A DNA stretch of 64,000 bases. It comes from CBDAKK01 sp965196605. GTDB lineage: Bacteria > Spirochaetota > Spirochaetia > WTKD01 > G963693115. The notes under the pieces are model-generated. The model made no database searches. It was not told the DNA's origin and saw only the letters and a list, made by a program, of their open reading frames with translations. The stretch covers positions 310,001-374,000 of the forward strand of contig CBDAKK010000001.1 of assembly GCA_965196605.1 (NCBI GenBank), read 5' to 3'. The position numbers and the translations under genes are program-made. The number at the start of each line of letters is the position of its first letter. Position 1 is the first letter of the stretch. Shown here piece by piece: positions 27,001 to 36,454 of this stretch.

Positions 27001-27903
27001 TTATTCCTCAAAAAAGTCGGAATCAAATTTTTTAATCTCTATGGTCTTTTTTACTTGTACACCAACGCCATAGTCGTACATCAGTTTTACGAGTTCATCA
27101 CCGTTTATGAGCTTTATTGTATGATGTGCGGCTCGCGCCTTTGCTTCTGCCTTCTCGTCAAAGTCGGAGGTGGTAACAAAAATGCCTTTGTTTGTGTCTC
27201 CGCTCATAGCGCCAATAAAGTTGCGTATTTCTTTTTCACGTACTTTCGTGTCGTTAAAGCGCTTTGCCTGAATGTATATCTTCTCTAACCCGAGTTTGTC
27301 TTCGTTAACTACGCCGTCAATACCGCCATCATGACTTTTGGGCGTGCGCACGGTTTCCCCATAGCCCATGGCATGAAGCAAATCTAAAATAACTTTTTCA
27401 AAATCGTAGGGGTTTATTTGTTTGAGTTTCTCAAGCAATTCAAGTTTCACAAATTCTTCTATTTCTTTCACAGCCGCATCAATGGAGTCAGAAGGCGTCT
27501 CATCTTCTGATGTAAGAGACTCCTTGCCATTATTTGTATCTTGACTTTTATTCAAAACCTTTTTGGTACGGCTTATGAATTCAGGCTGTTGCTTTAACTC
27601 ACGAAGTGTCAAAGTACCTTTTTGTAGTACTTCTTTTCCTTCTCTCGTAATTTCATAATTCCCTCGCGATGGTCTGTAGGCATATCCCGCCAATACTAAG
27701 TACGATAAGCCCCACCCTATTCTATTCAATAATGTGTTTTCTCCTGTGGATATTTTTTGGGAATGTAGTTCTAATGGCAATTGTGAATAAAACTTATTTC
27801 TTACTTCAAGTGTTATTTCTTTTTTAGCAAGCGCGCGCTGTTGGTTTTCTAAGACAGAAAGAATAGGAATAAATGTTTCGTGAAATTTGGGTAGTTCTTG
27901 CAT
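27001..27903 (-). CDS. mrr: Mrr-type restriction endonuclease
   Basis: 300 aa. The N-terminal Mrr_N winged-helix part (residues about 1-95, with GWGLSYLVLAGYAYRPSRGNYEIT) recognises DNA. The C-terminal PD-(D/E)xK domain (about 160-270) has HDGGIDGVV as the acidic motif and IYIQAKRF as the QxK motif. The E. coli Mrr prototype is a type IV enzyme that attacks methylated DNA. No methyltransferase lies beside it, consistent with type IV. It converges with pyrD and has an isolated, AT-richer setting. Confidence 0.9.
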   Translation of the reverse strand: MQELPKFHETFIPILSVLENQQRALAKKEITLEVRNKFYSQLPLELHSQKISTGENTLLNRIGWGLSYLVLAGYAYRPSRGNYEITREGKEVLQKGTLTLRELKQQPEFISRTKKVLNKSQDTNNGKESLTSEDETPSDSIDAAVKEIEEFVKLELLEKLKQINPYDFEKVILDLLHAMGYGETVRTPKSHDGGIDGVVNEDKLGLEKIYIQAKRFNDTKVREKEIRNFIGAMSGDTNKGIFVTTSDFDEKAEAKARAAHHTIKLINGDELVKLMYDYGVGVQVKKTIEIKKFDSDFFEE

Positions 27904-28047
27904 AAGTACTTATTATTGTAACGCACTTACCATAACGCAATAGTATATACATACAAATGTAATAATGCACAAACGCGCTTCCTGAAAATTAGCTACTGCG
28001 GGTACACGCGACTCCTTTGCATTTACAACGCAGGGCATACACCTCCC

Positions 28048-29415
28048 CTATAAGTCCATAGGCCTATAATTGCGCAAGGGAACGTGCATACGTACATATT
28101 GTATCGCTTCTTGCATGCTCCTATGCTCTCCTGCTGCAAAGCGCGCCAAAGCAAGATTACCGCGTAACTCGCATGCAACGGGGGAAAACGTACGTGTGGT
28201 TTTGCCAAGCATGTGGGCGTACAACTTCATAAGCATAGCATCGTTTGCATGCCAGCCACTTACAGCAAGCGTTGTGTTCTCGGCAGACATAGCGGCGTCA
28301 GTGGTTGCCTTCTCATAAGCAGACTGAACTTCAAGGAGTATGGCAAGCAATATTGCGCCTGTTCTACGGTATACGTTGGTTACTTCATGCTCCTGAAAAA
28401 TGCCTCTTATAGCGTCTCTAGGGTTCTGAGCGTGTGCGCACGGCATGAGATGTTTTGTAACAAAAACGGGGTCTGCTTGTGCACAAAATTTTATCATGTC
28501 TGCAATCGTCCATCGCATATTTTGTACATGTTCTTGTAAAAGCATGTACAAGGTATTGTAGGCAGGCATGGCGTAGCCTATGTTCACTTTCTCAGCAAAA
28601 AAGTGTGGTGCAACAAAACGCTGCGCATCATGTGATGGAGCTAATTCATGTACTGCATGCGCATGCGCTATTGCATTGAGCACTACAGAAGTTCCTCCAC
28701 GTTGTAGCACCACGTTTGATTCATTGCTTATGCCCGCGCCTATAAGCGCACTTAAATAATCAAGCCCTCCCGCTACTACATGCACCCGCGTGTAGTTTGA
28801 AAAAAGCTTGCGTGCAAAGGGCGTACTCACCTCCCCTATGAGGCTACCACTCATAACAGGACGAGGGAACAAAGCACGCGGTAATTCACAACGCGCTATG
28901 TCAGTGTCGCTAAACATGTAGGGAACATAGTCGCGGTGAGGGACACACACAACTGCTTCACCACACAATGTGTATATCAAGTATTCGGCGGGTGATAATA
29001 TCCTCCTCACATCTGAAAACAAGGTAGGCATGTGTTTTTGTACGTATCGTATATAGGGCAAAAAATAGGAAGCGCTGCCCTCTAATGGGAGCCGTTTATT
29101 AGACTGCCAAGAACTGTAACATATGACCTCATCACTTTCGTTGAGATAGACACAGCTTGGACCTTGCCCCGATATAGTAATATACAACTCGGCGTTGTGA
29201 TTACTAGAAAATATACGTTCTTGAGAAGCAACCTTACTGCTCTGCTCTTTTATAACTTCTACGCATGAAGCAAAACAGGAGAGCCACTCTTTATATGCAG
29301 GTACAGTTTTTGAAAATTGCAGGCTTGTACTATGCATGAGTGTAGCATGCATATCAAATAAGGCAATTTTCAAAGAGCTTGTTCCAATATCTACAGACAA
29401 AAAATACTTGTGCAT
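28048..29415 (-). CDS. FGGY-family carbohydrate kinase
   Basis: 455 aa ASKHA-fold sugar kinase. Phosphate-1 motif SVDIGTSSLKIALFD at residues 7-21. Adenosine-region motifs are LQRGGTSVVLNA (about 238) and AVSGWHANDAMLMKLYAHMLG (about 383). Best described as xylulokinase-like, but the sugar is not deducible. The gene stands alone between mrr and the second repeat field. Confidence 0.88.
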   Translation of the reverse strand: MHKYFLSVDIGTSSLKIALFDMHATLMHSTSLQFSKTVPAYKEWLSCFASCVEVIKEQSSKVASQERIFSSNHNAELYITISGQGPSCVYLNESDEVICYSSWQSNKRLPLEGSASYFLPYIRYVQKHMPTLFSDVRRILSPAEYLIYTLCGEAVVCVPHRDYVPYMFSDTDIARCELPRALFPRPVMSGSLIGEVSTPFARKLFSNYTRVHVVAGGLDYLSALIGAGISNESNVVLQRGGTSVVLNAIAHAHAVHELAPSHDAQRFVAPHFFAEKVNIGYAMPAYNTLYMLLQEHVQNMRWTIADMIKFCAQADPVFVTKHLMPCAHAQNPRDAIRGIFQEHEVTNVYRRTGAILLAILLEVQSAYEKATTDAAMSAENTTLAVSGWHANDAMLMKLYAHMLGKTTRTFSPVACELRGNLALARFAAGEHRSMQEAIQYVRMHVPLRNYRPMDL

Positions 29416-29671
29416 ATCTTAACATTAAATAATGATTTCTAACGCGAACGTAACCTGCTGCTGTGGCTATGCGTATGTTATTACTCTAATGCAAAGCAGT
29501 TTCCCTACACAATAATCAGTGTGCAACCTTCGTCCGCGGGGACAGCCCCCACACCCCGCGTCTTACTCACTATGGCGTAGCCCCACAAGGCCACTCACAC
29601 AAACTTACTTCCATACAATTTTCATATTTACACATAGTATCAATGTCATTATTGCTTTAGCACACAGGATG

Positions 29672-29821
29672 TTTTGCTATAAGCTCCATCTCTGTGTCGC
29701 ACCGTCCATGGCTCCCCCTCAGCCCCGTGATGTCGGCTCCATGTTAATTACACGGGACTCCATCCTGCTTCGCAGACATTGGGGCGGTCGTTTGCTCCGC
29801 TCCATTTAACGTTTCTAGCCG
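29672..29821 (+). repeat. 150-bp direct repeat, first copy
   Basis: Begins TTTTGCTATAAGCTCC and ends GTTTCTAGCCG. The second copy lies at 30136-30285 and differs by about one base (CTCTG versus CTTTG near the start). Part of it also recurs at about 32,677 (GCTATAAGCTCCATCTCTG). The function is unknown. Confidence 0.9.
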
Positions 29822-30135
29822 CTCGCGCTTTTCAGCGCTCCCGACTTTGATGTGAATACTCCATGTCTGCTACGGCTGTCGCCTTCGGCTCTCGACTCTT
29901 TTGAGGCAAGTTCCATGTTTGTGCCGCATCGCGGCACTTATGCAGTAGTTTGCACCCGTTCGCGCTCTTGACTTTTCTTTTGATGCAAGCTCCATATTTG
30001 CACCGCACAGCGGTGCTTATGCAATAGTTGGCATCCCCTCGCTTCGCTCGTGAGCGTCCTCACAGCCGCCCCACGGACGGCACAAGAAGCGTTCACTTAA
30101 TACTTGGGGGTGTGGGGGCGTGCCCCCACAGCGGC

Positions 30136-30285
30136 TTTTGCTATAAGCTCCATCTTTGTGTCGCACCGTCCATGGCTCCCCCTCAGCCCCGTGATGTCGG
30201 CTCCATGTTAATTACACGGGACTCCATCCTGCTTCGCAGACATTGGGGCGGTCGTTTGCTCCGCTCCATTTAACGTTTCTAGCCG
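30136..30285 (+). repeat. 150-bp direct repeat, second copy
   Basis: Near-identical to 29672-29821. It is preceded here by the GTGGGGGCGTGCCCCCAC palindrome, whereas the first copy is preceded by a different module. The 150-bp block therefore behaves as an exchangeable unit. Confidence 0.9.
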
Positions 30286-31009
30286 TTCACGCTTCGCGTT
30301 CTCGACTTTTTTTCTTTGGTACTTTCTTTTTTTCTTTTGATGCAAGCTCCATGTTTGCACCGCACAGCGGTGCTTATGCAATAGTTGGCATCCCCTCGCT
30401 TCGCTCGTGAGCGTCCTCACAGCCGTGCCATAGAGGGTGAGCAGCGCACTCACATAAACTTATTTCCATACAATTTTCATACTTCCACACAGTATCTATG
30501 TCATTACTGCCTTAGCACACAGGATGTTTTTTTTCTTTGATGCGAATACTCCATTTCTGCTACGCTACGCTCCGCAATCTGAATGTCAGCATCCTCTCGC
30601 TACGCTCGCGACTTTGGTTCTTTCTTTTCTTTTTTTGATGCAAGCTCCATGTTTGCACCGCACAGCGGTGCTTATGCAATAGTTGGCATCCCCTCGCTAC
30701 GCTCGTGAGCGTCCTCAAAAAAAAGAAAAGAAAGAACGGCCATCCGAATAGATAGCGTATTTAAAACCACTGCTTGGCAACCAATAGCGTGAGCAACACA
30801 TTGCGCAAGCAAAACACACAAGGCGTGCAGCCTCACGCGCGGAGCACAAATAGACGTGATACACCATGGGGGTATGGGGGCTTGCCCTTGCAAATGCAAA
30901 GTAGTTATGTCGACATACCTCCTTTACTATTGCGGCTTAAATACATCCTCTTTAACAAAAGACTCAAGTTTTGTAGTATATTAAATTGCATATAATCATG
31001 CAGCCTACT

Positions 31010-31987
31010 ATGAAAAAAATATTTGCTGACTTTTTGCTTTTCATTACAGCAGTGCTATGGGGAAGCACTTTTATATTTCAAAGAATTGCTACCTTGCACA
31101 TGGAGGCATTTTCCTTTAATGCCGCACGCTTTCTACTTGCCGCCATTACCATGTTCATAGCAGTGCTCATATGGGAAGGCAAAAACACACACGAAAAACC
31201 CGCGCAGAGTACTTACTTGCTACGCTTCTCAGGCGTGCTTGGTGGTGCCTTACTCGCGGTGGGGATTAATTTACAACAAATAGCGCTTGCCTTCACCACT
31301 GTTGGCAAAGCGGGGTTCTTAACGGGGCTGTACGTAATTCTTGTGCCCATTATAGGTTTTTTCATAAGTCATAAAATCACTACAACGCAGTGGATAAGTA
31401 CTATTCTTGCAACCATTGGGTTGTACTTTATGAGCATTCAAAAGGGGTTTTCATTAGAAATAGGAGATGCACTGGTAATAATAAGCGCCTTTATTTGGGC
31501 GCTGTACATTCTCTACCTCAACAGCACTTCCAAGCATCGCCCCACCATGTCATTTGCAATGGAGCAATACTTCTACTGTGGTCTCATAAGCTTAATAGCG
31601 GGGCTTGTTTCTAGCATGTACAAAAGTTCAATGCAAAACAGCAGCATAGGGTTGCTAGACAGTGTCATGCAGTTTTTCACAAGCCTGTATCAACAATCAA
31701 CCCTAGTGTGGCATTCCATAGCCTATGCCGCGCTACTCTCTACATGCGTGGGTTTTTCTCTACAAGTCTACGCACAGCGCTATACGCCCGCCACCCATGC
31801 CGCGCTCATCATAAGCTTAGAGGCTGTTTTTGCCGCGCTGTTTGGAGCGCTCCTCTTGCATGAGGTACTTTCACCCCGTGAAAGCTTGGGAGCCATACTC
31901 ATATTCAGTGCTATGATATTAGCGCAAATAATAAAAACAGACAGCATAAAACGTAAAACCTTGCAGAAAAAGCAAACCCAAGCTTAA
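31010..31987 (+). CDS. EamA/DMT-family transporter
   Basis: About 325 aa from the ATG at 31010; ATG 30998 is also possible. Ten transmembrane helices in two EamA repeats: the first opens LLFITAVLWGSTFIFQRIA, the second ends AALISLEAVFAALFGALLLHE and an ILIFSAMILAQI helix. Drug/metabolite exporters of this superfamily carry amino acids or metabolites, and the substrate is not deducible. The tail is basic (KRKTLQKKQTQA). The gene stands alone after the repeat field. Confidence 0.85.
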   Translation: MKKIFADFLLFITAVLWGSTFIFQRIATLHMEAFSFNAARFLLAAITMFIAVLIWEGKNTHEKPAQSTYLLRFSGVLGGALLAVGINLQQIALAFTTVGKAGFLTGLYVILVPIIGFFISHKITTTQWISTILATIGLYFMSIQKGFSLEIGDALVIISAFIWALYILYLNSTSKHRPTMSFAMEQYFYCGLISLIAGLVSSMYKSSMQNSSIGLLDSVMQFFTSLYQQSTLVWHSIAYAALLSTCVGFSLQVYAQRYTPATHAALIISLEAVFAALFGALLLHEVLSPRESLGAILIFSAMILAQIIKTDSIKRKTLQKKQTQA

Positions 31988-32149
31988 AGCGCACGTAAAG
32001 TTTTGCCCCTATAATGCCAAGCTTTTACAAACACAGCTGAGCTCCTACGTAATAAGAAAAAATCATACAGCAGCAAGCATGTATTTAATGCGTACCTCTG
32101 TGAACATGGTCACGACCTCTGCATAATGTTATATTCTTCAATGCGGCGC

Positions 32150-32155
32150 TATAAT
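32150..32155 (+). promoter_or_regulatory. Candidate -10 box of the tRNA gene
   Basis: TATAAT 40 bp upstream of the tRNA. No convincing -35 at 16-18 bp, so confidence is low. Confidence 0.35.
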
Positions 32156-32195
32156 CTTGCAAAATATATATGTTTTAGATATTATTAGCAAAGAT

Positions 32196-32269
32196 GGTGA
32201 TGTAGCTCAGTTGGTTAGAGCAAACGGCTCATATCCGTTGTGTCGGGGGTTCAAATCCCTCCATCACTA
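32196..32269 (+). tRNA. tRNA with CAT anticodon (elongator Met most likely)
   Basis: Cloverleaf read by eye: acceptor GGTGATG (32196-32202) with CATCACT (32262-32268), closing with a G-T pair; D arm GCTC/GAGC; anticodon stem AACGG/CCGTT around the loop CTCATAT, anticodon CAT; T arm GGGGG-TTCAAAT-CCCTC; discriminator A. No CCA is encoded. The GTAGCTCAGTTGGTTAGAGCA body resembles elongator tRNA-Met, but tRNA-Ile2 (lysidine-modified CAT) cannot be excluded by eye. Confidence 0.9.
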
Positions 32270-32639
32270 TTCTTAAATTATTGTTATACAATGATTTAAT
32301 CAATAAATAATTTGTGTACATAACTGTGTATAAATAATTTGATGGCTGCTACATCTCAAGTAATTTAAACTTGCAAGCATAGGCATAAATGAAGCGGAAC
32401 GCAAAAAGTGTAATAGTACGCTTCACAGCTGGAGGCATTTAATACATTCTGCCGGAGCGCGGGCTTCCCAAACTCCGCATCTTAGCTATACAAGATGTCT
32501 ACTCAATACTCCGGGCTGTGGGAGCACCATGCTAGAGTAACTAAGCAATATCACATACAACGCAAAATAAGTCAATTCCATACGTGCTGCTACTCACCCA
32601 CACGCAGGGCTCAACACGCATGAGCATCCCCAAAACCCG
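32270..32639. other. 370-bp stretch with no recognised feature
   Basis: Follows the tRNA. The first 80 bp are AT-rich, the rest mixed. I find no plausible reading frame, hairpin terminator or member of the repeat families until about 32640. Confidence 0.5.
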
Positions 32640-33000
32640 TCTCTTGCTCCCTATGGCGTAGCCCCCCACAGGAGGCTTTTTGCTATAAGCTCCATCTCTG
32701 TATCGCACCATCCATGGCGCCCCATCAGCCCCATCCGTGGGGCGGTCGTCCGCTAACGCTCCACCATCTAGTAGTGGCGCCCGCTCGCTATGCTCGCGTT
32801 ATTTCGAAAAAAGAAAAAAAAGAACGGCCAACCGAAATGTTTGCATAGTGCTCTTTGCTTCGTGGCAACATGCAGCGTGCACACACATTGCGCAAGCAAA
32901 AAACACACCGCGTGAGCCGTGGAACAAACAGTCGCGCGCGTAAGCGCAGTACCGCGTCTTACCCAAAGGGGGTGGGGGCTGCCCCACAAAGCTAATGCTT
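32640..33000. repeat. Dispersed mosaic repeat, copy F (reverse)
   Basis: Contains the TATGGCGTAGCCCC and GCTATAAGCTCCATCTCTG modules, one purine arm (GAAAAAAGAAAAAAAAGAACGGCC near 32808-32831), then GTGGCAACATGCAGCGTGCACACACATTGCGCAAGC, ACCGCGTCTTACCCAAAGG and GTGGGGGCTGCCCCAC. Orientation is opposite to copies B and D. It ends about 38 bp before the start of the coiled-coil protein gene. Confidence 0.85.
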
Positions 33001-33037
33001 GCAAGCTAGTTGTGGTATTGTGGGCAAAGGTCATATA

Positions 33038-33457
33038 ATGAAAGACATGGAAGCGCGCATAGAAGAATTGAAAGACAACGGACATGCTCCAACAAGTCAA
33101 TATGACTTTCTTGCAGGAAAAGTACAAAATATGGAATTCGACAATTTCAAAACAACACTTACGCATGAGATAGAAAAGACACACGCACACATAGATGCGG
33201 TAGAGGGCAGACTCAATGCGCGTATAGATGTTGTCACGGAGCAAATCAAGAGTACTAACGCACGCATAGATAGCTTAGATACAAGCCTTAACGCACGCAT
33301 AGATAGCTTAGATACAAGCCTTAACGCACGCATAGATGATATGAAAACAATGATAGATAAGACAGACAAGCGCATTAGCAATATGCTTGTAATATTTGGC
33401 ATTGCGTTTGCAGGTCTTTTTGCTGTGCTTGGGGTTATACTCTCAAAGCTAGGATGA
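33038..33457 (+). CDS. Small coiled-coil protein with C-terminal membrane anchor
   Basis: 139 aa from the ATG at 33038, chosen because AAAGGTC lies 6 bp upstream. Residues about 1-115 form a charged coiled coil with heptad-like NARIDxLDT repeats; one 33-bp unit (11 residues, NARIDSLDTSL) is present twice without a base change. A single transmembrane helix closes the protein (about 117-137). The layout recalls Borrelia Bdr proteins (repetitive coiled coil plus C-terminal helix), but this is resemblance of design, not demonstrated homology. The function is unknown. Confidence 0.75.
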   Translation: MKDMEARIEELKDNGHAPTSQYDFLAGKVQNMEFDNFKTTLTHEIEKTHAHIDAVEGRLNARIDVVTEQIKSTNARIDSLDTSLNARIDSLDTSLNARIDDMKTMIDKTDKRISNMLVIFGIAFAGLFAVLGVILSKLG

Positions 33458-33628
33458 AAATCACTTGTTCATGTCATACAAGCGTACCTATACAAACTAG
33501 AAACAAAGAAGTTGCGAACCTCATAGTAAAAAAGCATGGACTACATGGGGCTACGCGAAATTACACCCAACATGACAAACCACAGCAAACGTACTGAAGA
33601 AATGAGATAAACTCAAACACCGTTAGAC

Positions 33629-35308
33629 TTAGACAAGTTCATTTTTCTTCTTAGTTACTTGAAAAAAAACACTCAGTACAATTGCTATGATAGAAACCAA
33701 AAGCGTAGACATTGCTGCTGCTGGACCAAAACGTCCGTATATAATTTCAGAATATGTTGCAACAGGCATGGTGCGGGTACCGCCCACATATAACATAATA
33801 GATACGCTCAATTCACTTGTAGTGCGAATCCATGCAAGCAGTCCCCCAGAAATGATTCCCGGCAACATCAGTATTGCAGTAGTTTTGAAAAAAGAGCGTA
33901 AAGGTGAGACTCCCAAACTAATGGATGCTTCCTCTACACTGGGTGATATTTGGTGCAAAATACTAGCACTGGATCGAATCACATTGGGGGCTCGTCGTAT
34001 AACGTAGGCAATTATCAAAATAAACGCAGTACCAGTAATTACAATAGGGCCAGAATTAAATGTGGTAGCGTACATAATACCAATAACTGCACCCGGGATT
34101 ATGTACGGAAGCATAGTAAGTGCGTCCAACAATCCACTACTAACATTTTTTCTTCGCACGGTAAGATAGGAGACAAACAAGGCTAACACAACCATTATTG
34201 CTAAGGCTACAAACGAATATAAAAATGTATTTATAATCTCGTTTGACAGTTTACTAAAGACTCGTTTATAAGAATCAAACGAATAGCCATCCAAAAATAC
34301 CGAACCCTTCGTTTTTCTAAAAGAATAATACGCAATAGTTACTTGCGGAATGAAAGCAAATCCTACCAAGATATAACAATATAAATGAGCAAGAATGTTT
34401 TTAACTCCTTTTAATTGTGACTCTGCAACAGGGCGTAAGGAACTCATTTCAAATGACTTTTTATTTACTATGTACCTTTGTATCAAAAAAAGCGTGGTTG
34501 CCAATATTACAACTACTACACTAATGGCCGATGCAAAATAAGAGTTGCCTCCCAACTCACTGACAAACTCATCGTAAATTAACACGGGCAAGGTATTTAT
34601 TCCCCGTCCCAACAATAAGGGAGTACCAAAATCTGCCAAAGCTGTCATAGACACTAATAGTGACCCAGACAACAAAGTAGGCATAATCAACGGAATAGTT
34701 ATTTTGAAAATTCTAGCAATTCTGCTACTGCCTAATCCTTCTGCAGCTTCTCCTAAAGACGCATCAATACTTTGTAAGGCACCAGATGCATAAAGGTATA
34801 TATAAGGGAATAGTTTTAGCATAAATACAAACAACAACCCCGCCATACTATAAATACTTGGTAATGGTATGCCAAATTTTTCAAAAAACAATCGTACACT
34901 GCCATTGTTTCCAAGAAGCAGAATCCATGAATACGCACCAATAAAAGGCGGAGACATAAGTGATACTAGAGTCAACACTTTCAGTAATTTCTTGCCTTGA
35001 ATGACATACCTTGTCATGAGGTAAGCAAGAATCATACCAAAGAAAAGCATACTCACCGCTGTTACTGAAGTAATAACAAAACTATTTTTAAATGCCTCTC
35101 TATACGCTTTGGTAGTAAATAGCTTAATATAGTTTTCAAAACTAAAATCACCAGTATCTACACTGATGAAACTGCCGCGAAACAACGCGAATAGTGGATA
35201 AATCAAGAATATGGCAACAAAGACAAAGCACAAAACTTTAATCAAAAGCCACATATCAAAGTGAGAAAAAGATCGTGACATTTTTTTATTCATGATATTT
35301 TCATGCAT
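33629..35308 (-). CDS. Fused ABC transporter permease (FbpB/iron type)
   Basis: About 559 aa with some twelve transmembrane helices in two homologous permease halves, each with an EAA-type loop (GEAAEGLGSSRIARIFKITIPLIMPTL and VEEASISLGVSPLRSFFKTTAILMLP). The two-in-one permease is typical of ferric-iron and related family 1 importers. The start at 35308 overlaps the ATPase stop by 8 bp; ATG 35293 is an alternative, and a further upstream start inside the ATPase gene is unlikely. Third gene of the binding-protein / ATPase / permease operon. Confidence 0.88.
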   Translation of the reverse strand: MHENIMNKKMSRSFSHFDMWLLIKVLCFVFVAIFLIYPLFALFRGSFISVDTGDFSFENYIKLFTTKAYREAFKNSFVITSVTAVSMLFFGMILAYLMTRYVIQGKKLLKVLTLVSLMSPPFIGAYSWILLLGNNGSVRLFFEKFGIPLPSIYSMAGLLFVFMLKLFPYIYLYASGALQSIDASLGEAAEGLGSSRIARIFKITIPLIMPTLLSGSLLVSMTALADFGTPLLLGRGINTLPVLIYDEFVSELGGNSYFASAISVVVVILATTLFLIQRYIVNKKSFEMSSLRPVAESQLKGVKNILAHLYCYILVGFAFIPQVTIAYYSFRKTKGSVFLDGYSFDSYKRVFSKLSNEIINTFLYSFVALAIMVVLALFVSYLTVRRKNVSSGLLDALTMLPYIIPGAVIGIMYATTFNSGPIVITGTAFILIIAYVIRRAPNVIRSSASILHQISPSVEEASISLGVSPLRSFFKTTAILMLPGIISGGLLAWIRTTSELSVSIMLYVGGTRTMPVATYSEIIYGRFGPAAAMSTLLVSIIAIVLSVFFQVTKKKNELV

Positions 35309-36383
35309 CTTTTGAATTAATAAATAATGTTTCACCAGACTCATCAAATACATTTACTGCATGTATTTGTATCTGCATCGTTATAGTACTCCCTATTTCC
35401 ATAAACGAATCTACTGTTGTAATATTTTGAGTAAGTTTTATTTCTTGTCCATCTTCAAGTTGGACTTGGTACTGTACAAACTGCCCTAGAAAGGTCACCA
35501 ATTTTATTAGCCCTTTTATGCCTTCTTGATCTTGTTCTTGCACAACAAAATTTTCTGGACGAACTCCAATTTGCACCTTGCCATTATACGACATAAGATT
35601 ATCTACAGAAAAAGAATAACCATTATCAAGCCTTATGGTAGTATCTTCTTTAACCCCCATCAAAACATTCGTGTGCCCAATAAAAGTAGCAACAAATATA
35701 TTTTGGGGTCTTGTATATAAATTTAAAGGCTTATCTATTTGTTGAATAATTCCCTTGTCCATTACTGCAATGCGATCTGAAATTGCAAGCGCTTCTTCTT
35801 GATCATGAGTCACATAAATAGTAGTAATCCCTACTTCTCTTTGAATTTTCTTGATTGCAAGACGCATATCTATACGGAGCTTTGCATCTAAGTTAGAAAG
35901 CGGTTCATCCATAAGTAGCATGGTGGGCTCAATAATAATTGCACGCGCAAGCGCAACTCGTTGTTGTTGCCCACCCGACATATTTTTTGGAACCCTATCG
36001 CGCAAATGTTCAATTTGCATAGTTTGTAATGCCTTCGTTACTTTTTCTTCTATAATCTTCTTATCAAAATTCCGTGCCTTCAATCCGTAAGCAACATTGT
36101 TAAACACGCTCAAATGGGGAAAAATTGCATAGTTTTGGAACACCATTCCCATGTTTCGCTTGTGTGCAGGTGTAGCATTAATGGGTTTGTCAGCAATAAG
36201 AATTTCGCCACCTTCAATAGAGTTGAAGCCCGCAACCATGCGCAACAAGGTTGTCTTGCCACAGCCAGAAGGCCCTAAAAGAGTAAAAAACTCTCCTTTT
36301 TTGATTTGTAAATTAAGATTCTCAATAACTGCTGTGTTACCATATTTTTTTATGACATTATTAAAGTCAGCAGAAACACTCAC
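35301..36383 (-). CDS. ABC transporter ATPase (FbpC/PotA-like)
   Basis: 360 aa. Walker A GPSGCGKTTLLRM (about 37-49), Q-loop region VFQNYAIFP, signature MSGGQQQRVALARA (about 134-147), Walker B TMLLMDEPLSNLD, switch His in VTHDQEEA. A TOBE-type C-terminal domain (about 250-360) fits importer ATPases for iron, polyamine or sugar. It is between the binding protein and the permease on the same strand. Confidence 0.93.
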   Translation of the reverse strand: MSVSADFNNVIKKYGNTAVIENLNLQIKKGEFFTLLGPSGCGKTTLLRMVAGFNSIEGGEILIADKPINATPAHKRNMGMVFQNYAIFPHLSVFNNVAYGLKARNFDKKIIEEKVTKALQTMQIEHLRDRVPKNMSGGQQQRVALARAIIIEPTMLLMDEPLSNLDAKLRIDMRLAIKKIQREVGITTIYVTHDQEEALAISDRIAVMDKGIIQQIDKPLNLYTRPQNIFVATFIGHTNVLMGVKEDTTIRLDNGYSFSVDNLMSYNGKVQIGVRPENFVVQEQDQEGIKGLIKLVTFLGQFVQYQVQLEDGQEIKLTQNITTVDSFMEIGSTITMQIQIHAVNVFDESGETLFINSKDA

Positions 36384-36454
36384 CTACACAACCCTCTTCT
36401 TTACTTTTTTTATTCAAAAGTTTGTCCTAATAATAAGTAACAATGGCTAATATT

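Larger units (their letters stand above)
29520..30905. repeat. Mosaic repeat field, copy E cluster
   Basis: About 1.4 kb without a supportable gene, built from repeat modules mainly in the reverse orientation. It holds GGGGGTGTGGGGGCGTGCCCCCACAG near 30106-30131, a GCACCGC-ACA-GCGGTGC hairpin module at about 29998, 30357 and 30655, a polypyrimidine/polypurine pair of arms (30617-30637 and 30718-30738) separated by an inserted hairpin module, GGCCATCCG, GCTTGGCAA, and a final GGGGGTATGGGGGCTTGCCC. Several short open frames across it share residues only because the modules repeat. Confidence 0.85.

Noticed and set aside
29519..30453. Short frames in the second repeat field, two with the same C-terminus
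   Set aside because: The shared C-terminus is the 150-bp direct repeat; codon use and start context do not support genes.
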